Assembly (NCBI GenBank): GCA_014529385.2
Contig: CM043959.1
Coordinates: 58,694,753 to 58,758,752 of the forward strand
Direction: 5' to 3'
DNA length: 64,000 nucleotides
Source of the DNA: Adiantum capillus-veneris
Taxonomy: Eukaryota > Streptophyta > Polypodiopsida > Polypodiales > Pteridaceae
A program made the translations under genes and the position numbers. Within the stretch, counting starts at the first letter, position 1, and each line of letters begins with the position of its first letter. Below are positions 26,301-38,692 of this stretch, piece after piece. Under the pieces are notes generated by a model that searched no databases, had not been told where the DNA came from, and was given only the letters and a program-made list of their open reading frames with translations.

Positions 26301-27515
26301 TCCCTGGAACATATAAGACATCTGGCAAGCATAAATCTGAACCATCTGAAATGGTAATCAAAATCTTACCAACAACTTTGATTGGATACGAAGCATTATT
26401 TGCACATGTCACCTTCTTTCCTGGTGCAGCTATATCCAATGAAAAAAAAAAATCCTTCCTTGAAGTAATATGCCTGGATGCACCACTATCAAAGTACCAA
26501 ATCATTTGTGTCTTGTCAACACTGTAAGCAGAAAAATCTGAACATACTACAAAAGCATAAGAATCCTGCACAAAGTTTGCAGACTCTTCTTTAGCTGTAG
26601 AAGAATCACCAGAAGCTGAAACAACCAAACTTGACTCTTTCTTCTTTTCTTTAGCAATTCGCTTTTTACACTCACTAATGTAGTGACCAGTTTTCTTGCA
26701 GTAGTGACATTTACCTTTCTTCTTGGACTTGTCGGAATCACCTTTAGACTTCTCTGAAGATTGTCCTGCACTAGACTTGGAGTGATGAGCACTCTCTTTA
26801 CCCTTGTTTTTGTTCTGTACAACAAGAGCATGATCCATACAATCCACCTGTAAAGACTTGTTCTTACGTGATTGATCCTCCTGCAATAGCAAAGCCACTA
26901 ACTCTTCAAAATGAAGAGGCTCAGGATTAACTCGCAAAGACAGAGTCAAAGAAGTCTGAAAAGTCAAATAAGATGGTGGTAGTGAATTGAGTGTTTTGGA
27001 ACCAAGTCCTTCTCTGGAATCACTTCATTAATGCTAAGCAATTGCTCTTTAAGATCCCTGATTTTTGTAAGATGCTCGACAATATCGTCACCTTCGTCCA
27101 TCTGTATTTTGTCAAGTTGTTTCTTCAAAAACTCTATTCTGGCAGCGTTTCTTCCTCCAAACATAGCTTGCAGAGTGTTCCAAGCCTCCTCAGAAGTTCT
27201 GCAAGATCTGATATGTGGTGTGATTGTCCTCTTTATGGTTAAGGCAATCGCAGCCATAGCCTGTGCATCTTTAGTATCCCATCTCTTTTGCTCTGGAGTG
27301 ACTTGTGAGGGTCCTGCACCAACAGCTGCACCACGACTAGGCGTGGCAGGTGCAGTGCTACCTGGACGAACTTTATCTCCAGATACATAATCCCACAATC
27401 CTTTACCAACCAAAACATTTTTGGCCATAAAAGACCAAAGAGAATAGTTGGTACCATCCAATTTGTCTTCGGATGTAAACGCATCAAAAATCTCTTTCTC
27501 CGTAGATTGAGCCAT
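23345..27515 (-). pseudogene. gag-pol: gag-pol polyprotein of the copia element, four breaks
   Basis: The start is MAQSTEKEIFDAFTSEDKLD at 27515. The gag part continues to a frameshift near 27000. The next frame carries the zinc knuckle CHYCKKTGHYISEC (about 26709-26668), protease WYFDSGASRHIT (about 26500), the integrase zinc region (ELWHARFGHVS, CEGCVLG) and the core. A TAG at 25357-25359 interrupts it before LRGKLDDKAIKCIFVGYSSG. A second frameshift lies near 25030-25060. Reverse transcriptase follows (KARLVEKGYAQQ, YVDDMLLTG near 24300), then TAG at 23903-23905 and RNase H (CEAEYRAAF, DSQSAMAIARNP) to 23345. In the integrase, NGVAKRKNRS replaces the usual NGVAERKN, so the DDE glutamate is Lys (25585-25587). 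Confidence 0.9.
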
Positions 27516-27889
27516 ACTGTGGATGCACACAAGAGAGCAAAAGAACCTCCAAGAGATTCACAAATCTCCTCTCCAATGCAAGCAAAACTCTACACAAAAT
27601 CTCAGCACAAAGCTAAGACAAGCAGCTTCCCAAAAGAACTGTTTACCTGAAGAAAATCTGTCAAAAAGCACACCCTCTTGATCTAAACGCCTCCAAAAAG
27701 TAACTTCTGCTACGCTACTCAGAAAAAAATTCTGAGGGCTCGAACGGCTTTGAAAGGGGGGTAAAACCCTAGGTCGCTTGGTCAGAATACTCCCGGAACG
27801 TCGAGGATGCTCCCACGAGCAAATTTTCCGAAAACTGCGATTGCGCGCGTGGACGCAAAAACGCAAGTAGAGGCTCTGGAAATCACCTC

Positions 27890-27901
27890 GCTCTGATACC
27901 A
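27890..27901 (-). other. Primer-binding site for initiator Met-tRNA
   Basis: On the element strand TGGTATCAGAGC lies 2 nt from the end of the 5' LTR, the classic copia primer-binding site. Confidence 0.9.
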
Positions 27902-27903
27902 AT

Positions 27904-28180
27904 TGTTGAAGATGATGAAACAGGAAACAGAAGGAAGACAACAACTCAGAGTAGGAAGAAGATGGAGAAGGAGAAGACACAGAGCTTGCGTACGAGATCT
28001 CTGTAGTCTCTCTCTCTGTATTAGAATAATAGTGTATACAAACTCAGAGCTACAAATCTTATATGAAACTCTAAGAGATAAGGTGTCCTTTCACACCAGA
28101 TGTCCAGGGGGAAAAACCCAATGGGAGAAAAGTGCCCCTGGTGAAGCACGTATACACACTAACACTACTACATGTCTACA
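27904..28180 (-). repeat. 5' LTR of the copia element
   Basis: 277 bp with the same TG...CA boundaries as the other LTR, followed on the plus strand by the target duplicate TTCTT. Confidence 0.9.
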
Positions 28181-28204
28181 TTCTTAACTTGCCAATTTTG
28201 AAGG

Positions 28205-28670
28205 CAAAGTCTTAATCATATCTAAATAGAAAACCCTAGCCATAGAGTTATCAAAAAGAGTTCCATAATAACACCCATATAACAAGAGTGATCAACACCT
28301 TAGGACCCATCCATTTGACCTAAAACTTCATAAATATCATAAAAGTTCAGTCTCCATAAATATCCATATAGATTGAGGAGATATAAAACAAAAATCAAAA
28401 TTATCTCGTACCATAAACACTTCATAAATAGAACATCTTGATGCACGTTATTAAAAGTACAATAGGTAAAGATTTCCAAAATGCACATTGCTACCCTACA
28501 ACCACTCAATAAGTGTTTATACTTTCTTATCATTCCATTTTTGTAGGGAAAATCTTAATGATATCTAATTAGAAAACCTTTGCTACATAATTTTCTAAAA
28601 AGAGAGTGGCATAATGATTCTCATAGAACAAGAGTGATCGACACTGTAGGACCTATCACGTGACACATAT
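28205..28670. repeat. Diverged direct repeat, unit about 115 bp
   Basis: The segment CTTAATCATATCTAAATAGA ... AACAAGAGTGATCAACAC ... TAGGACC (about 28210-28310) recurs with substitutions at about 28553-28655. The 28.67-29.27 kb stretch after it holds short frames only. One of 85 residues on the minus strand (29098-28841) is not recognised. Confidence 0.6.
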
Positions 28671-29639
28671 AAAAGCATGGTGTCAGTGTCATAGTCCATG
28701 AGAACTCATACTCTTTGCATGTATAATATGTTTCATATAATGATGTTGATATTTAGAGCATCAATGTTGATCTCATTTGCAAAAAGGAGCTGTTATATGG
28801 TTGGCTAAACTAAACTCCATGAGCTCCTAAACCATATTATCTATCCTTTGTGAGGACAGATGAAAAATTCCATAGAAAATATATCTACCCTTGTAGGCAC
28901 AAGATCTTCATCATACAATCTTGATTTTGACATTTTGAAAGACATAAAAGCGTTAACTATTTGCATGGTTTTTACTTTTGTAGCTATGCACGTGTTTGTA
29001 AAAAATGGTATTCTATGTGATGAAACCTCCATAAAGAAGTTCTGAGTTGGTAAGAGAAAGATGAGTGTCCCTACACTCCTTATTTCATAGAAAATCAATC
29101 ATGCTTATAATACATAAACATTGTCATTCTATAGCACCAGTGTAGGATCCTTGTCCGCACATTGAGCTACCGTAATAGCTTAGAAAATTTTGTCATTGTC
29201 CACCCACAAGACCCTTCTTCTCATTATAAATCATCATCTATTTCTTCAAAATGAGGAGAGAGAAAGCCTTTTTTTGTTCATGCGGCATTTTACCGGCTAT
29301 ATTACCGTGCGTATTTTCGCGATTATTGTGGCGCCCATTACCGCTAAGGCCATAGACCCCCTTCCCCCTCCCTCTCCCGCGGGTTACCATTTAAATCCAA
29401 TACAACTCAAAATGTATTTACACACTATAACTCCTACACTCTCCAGAATGCTCACTTCACTTAATCTCTCTTTCACTCTAAAAATTCTATACATAAATCA
29501 TAATACTCACAACAAAACCATTACAAATACTATTCATAAGCACATAACGAAACATTTGCGAATTAATCATATACTACACCAAAAAAAAGAATGGAGAGTT
29601 TTATTAATTCTCATCTTGTATAAGATCTCTACAAGCACT

Positions 29640-32545
29640 AGGATCCATATTTAGACCCATAGTATTCAAATCAATAAACGAGTTTAGAGATTCTTCCTCC
29701 TCTCCATCACCTCCTGTAGAATCATCATCACTTTCTCCCTCTTCCTCCTCCTCAAGATGACTAGTTGCAAGGCTTGGATGACCTTCTTCAACTTCAACTA
29801 CATCTTCCTCTGCATCTTGTGGTGATGGTATAATGGGATCAGTTACTGGCTCAATGTCCGTCTTTGCAAAGATAGATCTACCCCGTGGCATGACTGGAAT
29901 GACATACCAAAGTCTTCTTTGATATATACATGGCACATAAAAGACATGTACGTCACACACAAAGAATAAGCTGATATACATATATTAAATTTTTAATTTA
30001 AGTTAATTGCACATAGCTAAATTACTTGCTCGCAACTACTAGGATACACCAAGTTGTCAGTTTTTCCCCGAAGGAATTGGGTGGAATCCACCATAATGAG
30101 CCCATTTTCATGTCTTTTGACCTCACCCGCAAACCATCGGCACTCAAAGAGGAATTTGTGAAAAGATCTAAAATACACTTTGATTATTCTCTCTATAGTA
30201 CCACAATATCTGACCTCATCTATTGTTGTGTCAAAGTTTCCCATCACGCCACAATCATTAGTGGTCCGGCGCTCATCTATCTTGCGGGTGCGGAAATGTC
30301 GGCCTTCGGACCAAATGGAGTTGAAAGTGAGACCCTACAATCACAATGCATAAGAGGTTACATCGTATTTCATTAATTGATTTGAATACATGCATACATA
30401 ACATATACAGACTCACCTTGCGCAAGCATCCTCACACATACTCCCATTCTTTAGGGCTTATTTGTTCTCCTTGTGCTTTCGCATTGGTCATGGCATTATG
30501 GATCCACTCTACTTGAATCAATTTAGAATATTTTGCAAGCTCTTTAGAAAAAGGAGGTGCGCGTCTACCTCCATGGGACCTCTTCCATGCATCTCTATCC
30601 CTTTCTCTAGCTGCGCGGGCTTCCAAGTACATATTGACCCATTTCGTCATGATAGTGACATTGAGTAAACAGTAGTTGTTGACTATGGCATGAAACTCTC
30701 TATCCATGACCAAGAGTGAGCCTTTTCCACTGGGAATATTTGAGTGCTTCCTAGGATCCTCTTACTCACTCCACAGACGAGGCAATGATGGATCCACTGT
30801 GATGAGATACTGTGAGACAAATACACAAATTCCTCTTGCACCACCCAACCTTCTTCCATGCTCGCCTGAAAACATTAAAACCACATATTTTTATTAGTAA
30901 CTCCATAGCGTATAAAATGCTATCTCGCTTGTATTGATTTTGCATACCTCCGGTGGTGATCTCAATCTAACAAAATCCTTTAAAGTATTCAAGAATCTCT
31001 CCAAGAAGAACATCCATCTAGAGTGAACCACCCCACAAATGGAAATCTCATCCTCAACAAGGTGAAGCAATAGGTGTACTTGGCTAACAAGGATTGTACG
31101 TTGGAATGCATCCTCAATAGCACACACTGTCTCTACTTCTAAGCTGATGGGCTACTACTATGTCTTCCACTTCTTCTCCTTGGAGCTCACAAATCTACAG
31201 GGCACAAATAATATAGTATATGAAAAAAATTCCATTGTACATGGCACAACATGATATAGTACTTGAAAAAAAACCATTACCTCACAATCTCGCCCACTTT
31301 GAATATTGCAGCCTTCACCTTAGTGTCTCCATAACCACTAAAAGTACAAACTACAAACAATAAAACATCTAAGTGAATGTCAACTTATATATAAGGACAC
31401 ATAGACACCACAAACTGTTCTACTCTTACCTGAAGGATTTTATGCCAATCATGGGATTTGAATCCATACAATTGACTGGAGCCACCTTTTTTGGTTTCCG
31501 TGAAAGCACCTTTGAGTGACCGCATATATCCCGTTGGAGTTCGGATGGATGCCATGACTTGCTTTGTCCGCTCTTGGTCTGCCTTTGTCAGTATCCACGG
31601 TGCTTTTGGGAGAATCATCTTTTACCGCTCCCCCATGCGGGGCGTGGCTGAAGGGGGGAGACGTCCCATGGCTCTTAAATCTTCCCTAGCACCCAATGAA
31701 TCCTTCTTGCCAATTATGTGATCCCATATAGCTTGCCCAACATTTTTGAACACATGCATAGGGTCCAACAAGTGCTGAATTTTCAACGAATCCCAATAGG
31801 GGAGTGACAAGAAGATTGAGTACCTTGACATACCCCTTGGCAGCCCATTGGGAGGGGGTGAGGTACCATGATGCTCCTCCCAATGCTTCGCCCAATCAGC
31901 CATGTTCCAATGGAACGAATGAACTCCATAAATAGGGGGAGCATATCTACGATGTGAAGGAGGCAAAAAGCGATGGTTGTTGGGATAGATCACCTTCCCA
32001 AGAAGGAGAGGTCTCTCTATCACAAGGGAAGGACCACAAGTGGGACACGCACTATGTCCAGATGTTGCGAATCCTGCCAAGAGGTAAACAAACGTTGCAC
32101 ATGAGATGATCAACCTAAAGCAAAGAGTACAATTAACATGTGCATACTTACCAGATACCTCTCTAAATCCTGGGTAATCATGCATGGTCCACATGAGGAT
32201 GCACTTGGTGACGGCTTTGTGGTCTCGTAGAGATGGGATGTGGTCACTCGTAGAGGGAGCAACAATTGGCTAATTTGATGTGCTTCCTCCCTCTCTAATG
32301 GATTCCTGGCACATGCGCTCTTCCACCCTCCTTTCTCCTCCTCCACCACCAACCACACGCCAATGAGGGGTGACGTCAATAGCCGCTACAATTCGCGGAT
32401 CGTTTGTTTCCATCCATGCACGCTTGCGAGGATCGTCCCATAGTCCATAATCTTCTACATGACTCAAGCGTATCAGTCAAAGTCGAGCAATGGCGCATTT
32501 GCACCGCACGCATGGGCATGTTAATCTCTCGGCTAACCACCGTGA
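29640..32545 (-). pseudogene. tnpD-like: tnp2-type CACTA transposase (TnpD-like), decayed
   Basis: Minus-strand exons follow plant tnp2 order. The N-terminal transposase-associated piece is RLTCPCVRCKCAIARL with SHVEDYGLWDDP (about 32540-32430). The transposase core follows: KCILMWTMHDYPGFREVSG (about 32200-32150), an intron, then HSACPTCGPSLVIERPLLLG and YWDSLKIQHLLDPMHVFKNV. DUF4218 has QVHLLLHLVEDEISICGVVH and SRWMFFLERFLNTLKDFVR (31127-30950). DUF4216 has YCGTIERIIKVYFRSFHKFL (30247-30017), and an acidic tail rich in Glu and Asp ends near 29640. The first part of the catalytic core is missing between the N-terminal piece and WTMHDYPG. Several stops occur. Donor sites such as GTAAGTATG after EVSG support introns. 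Confidence 0.8.
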
Positions 32546-32819
32546 TCTATCCGGTTCAGTGGGTGGACGGGCCAAAATCATCCCAAGCAATCTACATTAA
32601 TAAATTACATACACTAATTAAAAAACAAATTACAAAAAAAGTTAATAAAATATCAATAAAAAGTAAAAAAATAAATTTAATATGCATGGTAATCAAAACT
32701 TTTAGGTAGAAATGTCATTTTCAAAGTACTAGGAATACTTTCATTTTATATACACTTTATCAAAAACATACTACCAATAGATTTTGGAAATCAAAAGTAA
32801 TAATGTCAGAACGTGGACT

Positions 32820-32940
32820 TCTGATGGGCCGAAATTGCGCCGTGGTAATAGTTACGGTAATACTCACGGTACGTATGCGGTAATGCACGCGGTAATAGAC
32901 GCGCAAAACTATTTTCAAATTTTTTTATAAATAGGGGCAC
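32820..32940. promoter_or_regulatory. Shared promoter with subterminal-type motifs and TATA box
   Basis: Four or five GGTAATA/GGTAATG motifs with CACGG or CGCGG neighbours occupy 32830-32905. TATAAATA at 32926-32933 faces right, followed by a leader (AAACCCTAAATTTTCAATTT). The leftward tnp2 gene begins about 280 bp to the left, so the interval may serve both genes. In En/Spm, TnpA binds subterminal repeats at the promoter, and the same logic is inferred here. Confidence 0.55.
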
Positions 32941-33095
32941 CCGCGTGCCCCGCGAAGTTCAAAACCCTAAATTTTCAATTTCATCGTCTTCTTCACAGAA
33001 ATCGAGAGCGCGAACCTCACAACCTTGAGCTCTTCCTCCATCTCTACTCTTCTACTCTCCACCATCTCTGCTCTTCCATCTATACTCTCCTACCC
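32941..33095 (+). other. 5' leader of the TnpA-like gene, split by the nested CACTA element
   Basis: The CT-rich leader (CTTCCTCCATCTCTACTCTT and similar) is interrupted at 33095/33096. It resumes at 39486 (CTCTCCCAACAAGCTCTTCA) and reaches a possible donor (ATGTAAATTTTC) near 39510. The 3-bp duplicate CCC lies on both sides of the insertion. Confidence 0.6.
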
Positions 33096-33643
33096 CACTA
33101 CAAGAGGTTGTGTGCTCTTGTGACGCTGTTAGCGACGAAAATACACTGGGTTTTTATAACCCCGGCGTCGCTAAAACCGTTGCTACGAGCGTCGCTATAT
33201 AGCGATGCTCATAGTGACGCTCATAGCGACGGTTATAGCGACGTTTACACAGAAGACTATAGCGACGCTACAGAGCCATAAATAGCGACGCTTATAGCAA
33301 CGCCCGAGAGAATTTTTTTTTGGTGGCAGGGCATTGAATGCCCTGCCACCCATCAACCATATTGTACTTGATTCACTTTTTAAAAAAAGTGCAAGGGTAG
33401 ATAATAGACCCAAAATAGTCACCCACAAGACGCATTGTTTGCAAAATTGACAATTGTACACATCATAGGCAAAATGAATTGATTGGCAAATGTAATAATG
33501 ACAATTGTACAACATCATAGGCATAAAGAATTGATTGGCAAAAGGAACTGCGGTGACAAATGTAATAATATACATGGTTCAAAAAGACGTATAAAATCCG
33601 TCTCATGATACATAAGCTATGAGAAACCCTAAACTAATGCTAT

Positions 33644-34977
33644 CTAGCTACGGCTAAACTGACGTCGTCTAGTCAGACGTCTCATCGCGTCCAAGCGGCG
33701 TATCTCTCGGATTCTACAAAAAAAGACAATAAGACAGCTTTCAGTAAGTATAAACATATAACGACATTTATAAAACAATACAAAAAATAAAAAAGAGTAA
33801 ACCCTAATACTAACCATGCCGCCGCGAGAACTGAGAATGTCCATTATGGCGTTTAAGCCCTTCCTGCCTGCGTACTCACGCTCGTACGGTGTGGGATTAC
33901 GTCCTGTCATGGACCACTATCAAAACATACAAAGATTTCATTATGTTAGAATTAAAAAACTCATAAACCCTAAACTATCGAACATAAAGAGCAATGTGAA
34001 AACACTTACAAAATCGGCCTCAAATGATGCCCATCCACCGCTCCCCAAGTGGTGCGAGCTCCCTGCCTCTACTCGCGCTCTGGCTGCATCCTTTTGTTGC
34101 TTCCACTTGTCGGGATTCTCGCGCGCTGCTTTCTTCGCATTCTTCCAATCTTCTTTGGCCAGCCAATCTGGCCTGTTCCACCCATTCTTGATTGTTTTTT
34201 GCACTTCGGAACGCTTGTGTTTGCAGTATTCGCGCATTCGAATCTTCATCAGGTCTTCATTGAAGCGCTGATCCCGTGTTGGAATGGGAAACTCATCATG
34301 AAGTATGCTGATGACTCTGTTTTTTAAATCAGTTAGTACTTCACTCCATTTGTTTAGTATGTAGTGTCTAAACAGCTGAGAGCAAAGACCACGCATGCGC
34401 GAGATCACCTTCTTGCCGTCATCATCCATGATGATGCCGCCTCTGAAGTCGATGGAGTAAGACAATCCCTCTAGCCGGTGACGCGTGAACCTGGGTGTCC
34501 CGGCAGGGGTCTCTAGCGGCGTGTCGATGGGGGTACGGACGTCAGGTGTCTCCACCGGCGTCTTGGCCCCCAAGCGAGGAGGTCGAGTGGGGTGGCTCCT
34601 GGCGGAGTAGGTAGAGGTGTGTAGCTTCTAGGAACAGTCAGCCGTGCAAAACCTGGCGTAGATGGCGATGCTGTGGCTGGTGTGGGGGCGGGCAAAGAAG
34701 GGGAGGGTAAAGAGCCTCGTCGAACACGAGGCGGTGTGGAGGCATCGGTGGCGGAATCCCCACAACAACCGCCACTGCCACCACTAGAGCGCCGGTGTCT
34801 AGACGAGTGTGAAGCTCGTCTCGTCGACGCCGAAGCTTCGGAGCACGCCGAATGCTCCGAAAGAGAGGGAGATGCGGATGGAGTAGGAACGCGCGATGAT
34901 GCGCCAGAGCGATGACGCTCCACGTACCACTGTCTCTGCTGCGGTGACAAAGAAGAAAGAAACTCCTCATCATCCAT
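33644..34977 (-). pseudogene. tnpA-like: TnpA-like (plant En/Spm, Ptta-type) protein of copy 1, one frameshift
   Basis: The ATG at 34977 directly follows an acceptor (AATGCAG/GT). Exon 1 (34977-34010) starts MDDEEFLSSLSPQQRQWYVE, passes a Ser/Pro/Thr-rich region and changes frame near 34575. It then encodes VISRMRGLCSQLFRHYILNK, DEFPIPTRDQRFNEDLMKIR and NRPDWLAKEDWKNAKKAARE and ends GSSHHLGSGGWASFEADF. Small exons 33916-33815 (TGRNPTPYEREYAGRKGLNA) and 33713-33644 (IREIRRLDAMRRLTRRRQFS) complete it. The family binds subterminal repeats of its element. The single frameshift at 34560-34590 is absent in copy 2. Confidence 0.8.
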
Positions 34978-35249
34978 ACCTGCATTAAACACATGAATAT
35001 TTAAACTTAATATTGAATGAATAGAGTAGACAATGATGCAAAGACCATTAAATACAATGACGTAATGACGCATATATATACAATGACGCAATGAATTGAG
35101 TGATAGAAGAGGCAAGTCGAAAACTCAGAATTTTCAATCAAAAGATGTGAGCGCGAGTAGAAAAGAGCGTTATACACCATGGAAGGTACTTAGAGAGCTA
35201 GAGCTTTTACAACACGGAGCAAAATTGTTCAAATACAATATTTGTGGCT

Positions 35250-37377
35250 TTAAGAGATCTCTCTCTCATCCTCGCATAACTCAGCATAACTTCCTATATC
35301 TATATAGAGCTCTCCGTTTAAACACATATCCTCTGTTTCATTTTGTAGCTCCTCTGCATGCACCCCATATAGAGTAGTAGCATCTTGATGCTCGTCTGGC
35401 ACCACCGCAGCGGCTTCTGATTGAGCATCTTCTCTGATCTCCTCTATTGATGTCGTTGTGATTGGCACATGGTAGCCTTCATACGTCCTTGCACTATCGA
35501 TCCATCAGACGCTGTTTGCGGCCAATATTGCTCCATACGATCCACATTTCTAAGGTCAACTCTGGCTCCCAAAGTAACTTTCTTGCCGGTCAGATGGTCC
35601 CATAGTAGATTACCCACATTCTTGAATATGTGCATTGGATCGAGCAAGTGATTGATCATGAGTCGGGGCCAGTATGGTAACTCGTACCATAGAGATAGTC
35701 TCTTCATCCCTGGAGGCAATCCGTCATCGCACATCTCCTTCTGCTCTAACCATGCTTGTGCAGACATCCTTGGTGGCTCTCTTCCCAAAAAGCCGTCGCG
35801 TAACACATGATTCTCTGGAAGATACGCTTGATGACCTTCGTAGATTTGCTTCTTCAGTGAGGGTGCCCTACGTGTATTCAGTCTAGGTCCACATGTGACA
35901 CATGCTCTGTATCCGCTTGTTTGAAGCCCTGCATGTATACACATGATAATAGATCAACTATGGGAAAAAACAAGATTTACAGTGTCTGAGTGAGGAGTGT
36001 CAATAGATCACCTGAGCATTCTATTAGCCCGGGATAGTCATGCATGGTCCACATTAGAATGCCTCTTATCAAAGCATTCCGTCGTCTTGTGTGTCGGCTC
36101 ATATCCACCACCTCTATGCCAATCCACAATTGTTGTAGCTCTTCCAATAGTGGACGAAGATACACATCCATATTCCCCACTTTATATCGCCCTGGCACAA
36201 TCAAGCTTAGCCATAGGTGCCCCTTCTTCGTAGTCAACCACGGGGGAATGTTGTAGTTGACGATGACAACGGGCCATACACTGTAAGATGTTGATCTCTG
36301 ACCAAATGGATTTACGCCATCCATAGCCAGACCTAAGCGCAAATTTCGAGCTTCCCTGGAAAAATTCGACCATGTTCCATCTATATGTTTCCACGCTACG
36401 CAATCTGCAGGAATTCGTAGCACACCATCCGAAGATTTATTCTCCTCATGCCATGATGCTAGGGCGGCCATGGACTTACATTCGAAGAAATGCTTGATGC
36501 GAGGAAGCAGAGGGAAATGTCGCAAAACCTTTTGTGGAATTTTTGTCCCGTGGAGATCTACTCGATATCTTTCGGAATCACATTTCGGACACTTCTCCAT
36601 GTCTATGTATTCCCCTCTGAAAAGAATGCAGTTATTAGGACAAGCGTGGATAGAATTGTAATCCATCCCCAAGTTTCGAAAAATCTTTCTTGCTTCATCT
36701 CGGGAATCTGGCATCACATTGTCAGCTGGTAGTATGTGCTCTTTCAGCAATCTACACAACATAAAAATATGATACAGTCGTGTAAAAATCTATCAGATCA
36801 TTATACATTTAGAGTTTTATTAAAGTAAACTAATTGTAATAGATCACCTGAAAAGCGCTGTGACGCTAGTGTCACTCCATCCAAACTTTGCCTGCATGTT
36901 GAGAAGAACCAGGAGTGCTTTCAATCTAGACATACGTGCTCCATTATACAATGGCGTATCGGCTTCACTTTTCATATCATCATAGATAAGCCTTTCTGAA
37001 TCCATGATCGTCTCGATCATTTCATCAATCTCGGGCTCAAACATTGCCTCGTTGGGAATGTGCTCTGCATGATCATCCCCCGAGCTGTCAGAGGCTACAT
37101 CTTGTGGCCTCATATATGCTGCTTGACCAAAGCGCCTGCGAACACGTCTATTGGGTTGCAAGATTGCTGCTTGTTGGCCAGCGTCAGAGTCCGACGAGTT
37201 ATAATTGGCAACAACTCGATCTATAATAGATGGATCGAACTCGCCAAATTTGCGAACGTGCTGCAAAGAAACACGTCTTGTCCGTCGCACAACATGCTTG
37301 CATTGATAAGGACATAAGACCCTCGTTGAGAGATAGGTGTTTCGGTTGGACGGTCCCACATCCTCGTCGCTACTCAT
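35250..37377 (-). pseudogene. tnpD-like: tnp2 transposase of CACTA copy 1, lacking a C-terminal block
   Basis: Exon 1 (37377-36844) encodes MSSDEDVGPSNRNTYLSTRV, a Cys/Arg-rich DNA-binding start (LCPYQCKHVVRRTRR) and an acidic region. Exon 2 (36751-36012) carries the transposase core: CILFRGEYIDMEKCPKCDSE, GLAMDGVNPFGQRSTSYSVW, VVIVNYNIPPWLTTKKGHLW and ILMWTMHDYPGLIECSG. Exon 3 (from 35928) has SGYRACVTCGPRLNTRR, the LWYELPYWPRLMINHLLDPM motif and GKKVTLGARVDLRNVDR. At about 35490 the sequence jumps out of frame, because about 250 bp present in copy 2 are absent. The C-terminal acidic tail follows. One Cys of the N-terminal finger (CNQC in copy 2) is lost through a 3-bp deletion. DUF4218 is not present. 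It is probably inactive. Confidence 0.85.
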
Positions 37378-37439
37378 AATGAGGATAAAAAACTTATAAC
37401 CTGGACAACAAATTTAATATTCTATTGGCATTCTTCGTC

Positions 37440-37495
<56 letters not shown>

Positions 37496-37779
37496 ACCTC
37501 ACATTCTCTAGTCATGTCCAATCCCCGCACACCTCGGTCTAGAGGTGCACGGAGATCAGAACCATCGGGTTATAATCTCGTCTTTATTGGTCAATACCTA
37601 TATTTGTGGGTACAAGAAATCTACACACCCACGTCTACATGATACTGCATGTAGTGGACAAAACCCCTTTGCCTCTTCTCTAGCTGTAGCACTTCACAGC
37701 ATCTTAACATCTTTTCACAGTAGATCTTTTCACTGTTCGTCTAACTCTAAACCCTAAACCGTAAGTAATTCTTGCGTGG

Positions 37780-38560
37780 ACTCGATCTAACGTAAATAAG
37801 CGTAAATCTAAATAAACGTAAATCTAACTAAAAATAAACCTAAATCTAATTTAACGTAAGTCTACATCTAACCTAATCTTTAACGTCTTTTGGGATAGTT
37901 TCCTACGACGTTAAAACTCTCTTCTTCTTGTGTGTGTGTGTGTGTGTGTGGGTAAACCTAAATAAACCTAAGTCTAATCTAATATAACATAAATCTAAAT
38001 CTAACGTAAATTATGTTATATTAAAAACAAAGAACTAAACTAACAGGGATTATAAGAACCTTAAAACTGATTTAACACATAATTTTTCACATAACTCGGC
38101 AAGAGTTGGCATTCTCATCACTAAAGATGTGAGAGTTAACTTCCGGCGGTGACACTGCCTCATCTCCATCCACACCTGACGCCAGCAATTGGCCCTTTAA
38201 ACCGTTCTGCTCTTGTTACTAACTTTGAAGTTGCTGTTGAATGACTAGAGGTTGTCTAGATGGTCATTGTGTCGGGGATGTAGTGACTCTTGCCGCCCAG
38301 AAGATCCACCTTCTTCCCTATCTTCTGAAGACATTTCACCAGTACTTTTGGATCGACGGAGCCTACCATGAGTGAAGGCAGCAATACCCTATATTCCATT
38401 GAGGGGTTTCTTCACCCGCTTCATGCAGGCATCGCAGTCTATGGAGACCTAAATCTAATCTAATATAACGTAAATCTAAATCTAGCGTAAATAAATGTAA
38501 ATCTATTTAAAAATAAACCTAAATCTAATTTAATGTAAGTCTACATATAACCTAATCTTT
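37780..38560. repeat. Telomere-like degenerate AAATCTAA repeats in CACTA copy 1
   Basis: Phrases such as AACGTAAATCTAAATAAACG and AACCTAAATCTAATTT alternate over several hundred bases in two blocks, separated by an unrelated segment. They are present in both CACTA copies and are probably 5' regulatory or leader sequence of tnp2. A true AACCCTAAACC appears once at about 37748. Confidence 0.55.
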
Positions 38561-38692
38561 AACGTCTTTTAAGATAGTTTCCTACGACGTTATAACTCTC
38601 TTCTTCTTGTGTGTGTGCGCGTGTGTGGATGTGTGTGCCAATAAAAAGAGATAAATGGTATAACCTTTCTATCACCCATGCCAAGTATGATA

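Larger units (their letters stand above)
23022..28180 (-). mobile_element. Ty1/copia LTR retrotransposon, complete but mutated
   Basis: The element is bounded by LTRs of 276-277 bp that begin TGTTGAAG and end TCTACA. It is flanked by the perfect 5-bp target duplication TTCTT (23017-23021 and 28181-28185). It runs on the minus strand: 5' LTR at 27904-28180, primer-binding site, gag-pol in copia order (capsid, zinc knuckle, protease, integrase, reverse transcriptase, RNase H), polypurine tract and 3' LTR at 23022-23297. By eye the LTRs differ by about eight substitutions and one 1-bp indel, so the insertion is fairly young. The polyprotein has at least two frameshifts and two nonsense codons, so this copy is not autonomous. 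Confidence 0.95.

Noticed and set aside
27031-27390. Plus-strand open frame of 119 codons
   Set aside because: It is antisense to the gag region of the copia element, whose minus-strand frame has clear family motifs.
23022-28180. Endogenous viral insertion
   Set aside because: Gene order, primer-binding site and lack of any envelope- or movement-type ORF identify an ordinary Ty1/copia retrotransposon.
29421-29435. CACTATAACTCC as left terminus of the outer CACTA element
   Set aside because: It shares nine bases with the right terminus, but the GGTAAT-type subterminal motifs lie outside it (29290-29350), so the geometry is wrong.
29190-29654. Plus-strand open frame of 154 codons
   Set aside because: It is low-complexity (His/Asn/Thr-rich), spans the probable edge of the CACTA element and overlaps the transposase tail on the other strand.
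33816-34327. Plus-strand open frames in CACTA copy 1 (and the same at 50184-50695)
   Set aside because: They are antisense shadows of the TnpA-like gene and have no motif of their own.
37740-37760. Interstitial telomere
   Set aside because: Only one AACCCTAAACC unit is exact; the surrounding TAAATCTAA phrases are degenerate and belong to the CACTA element.
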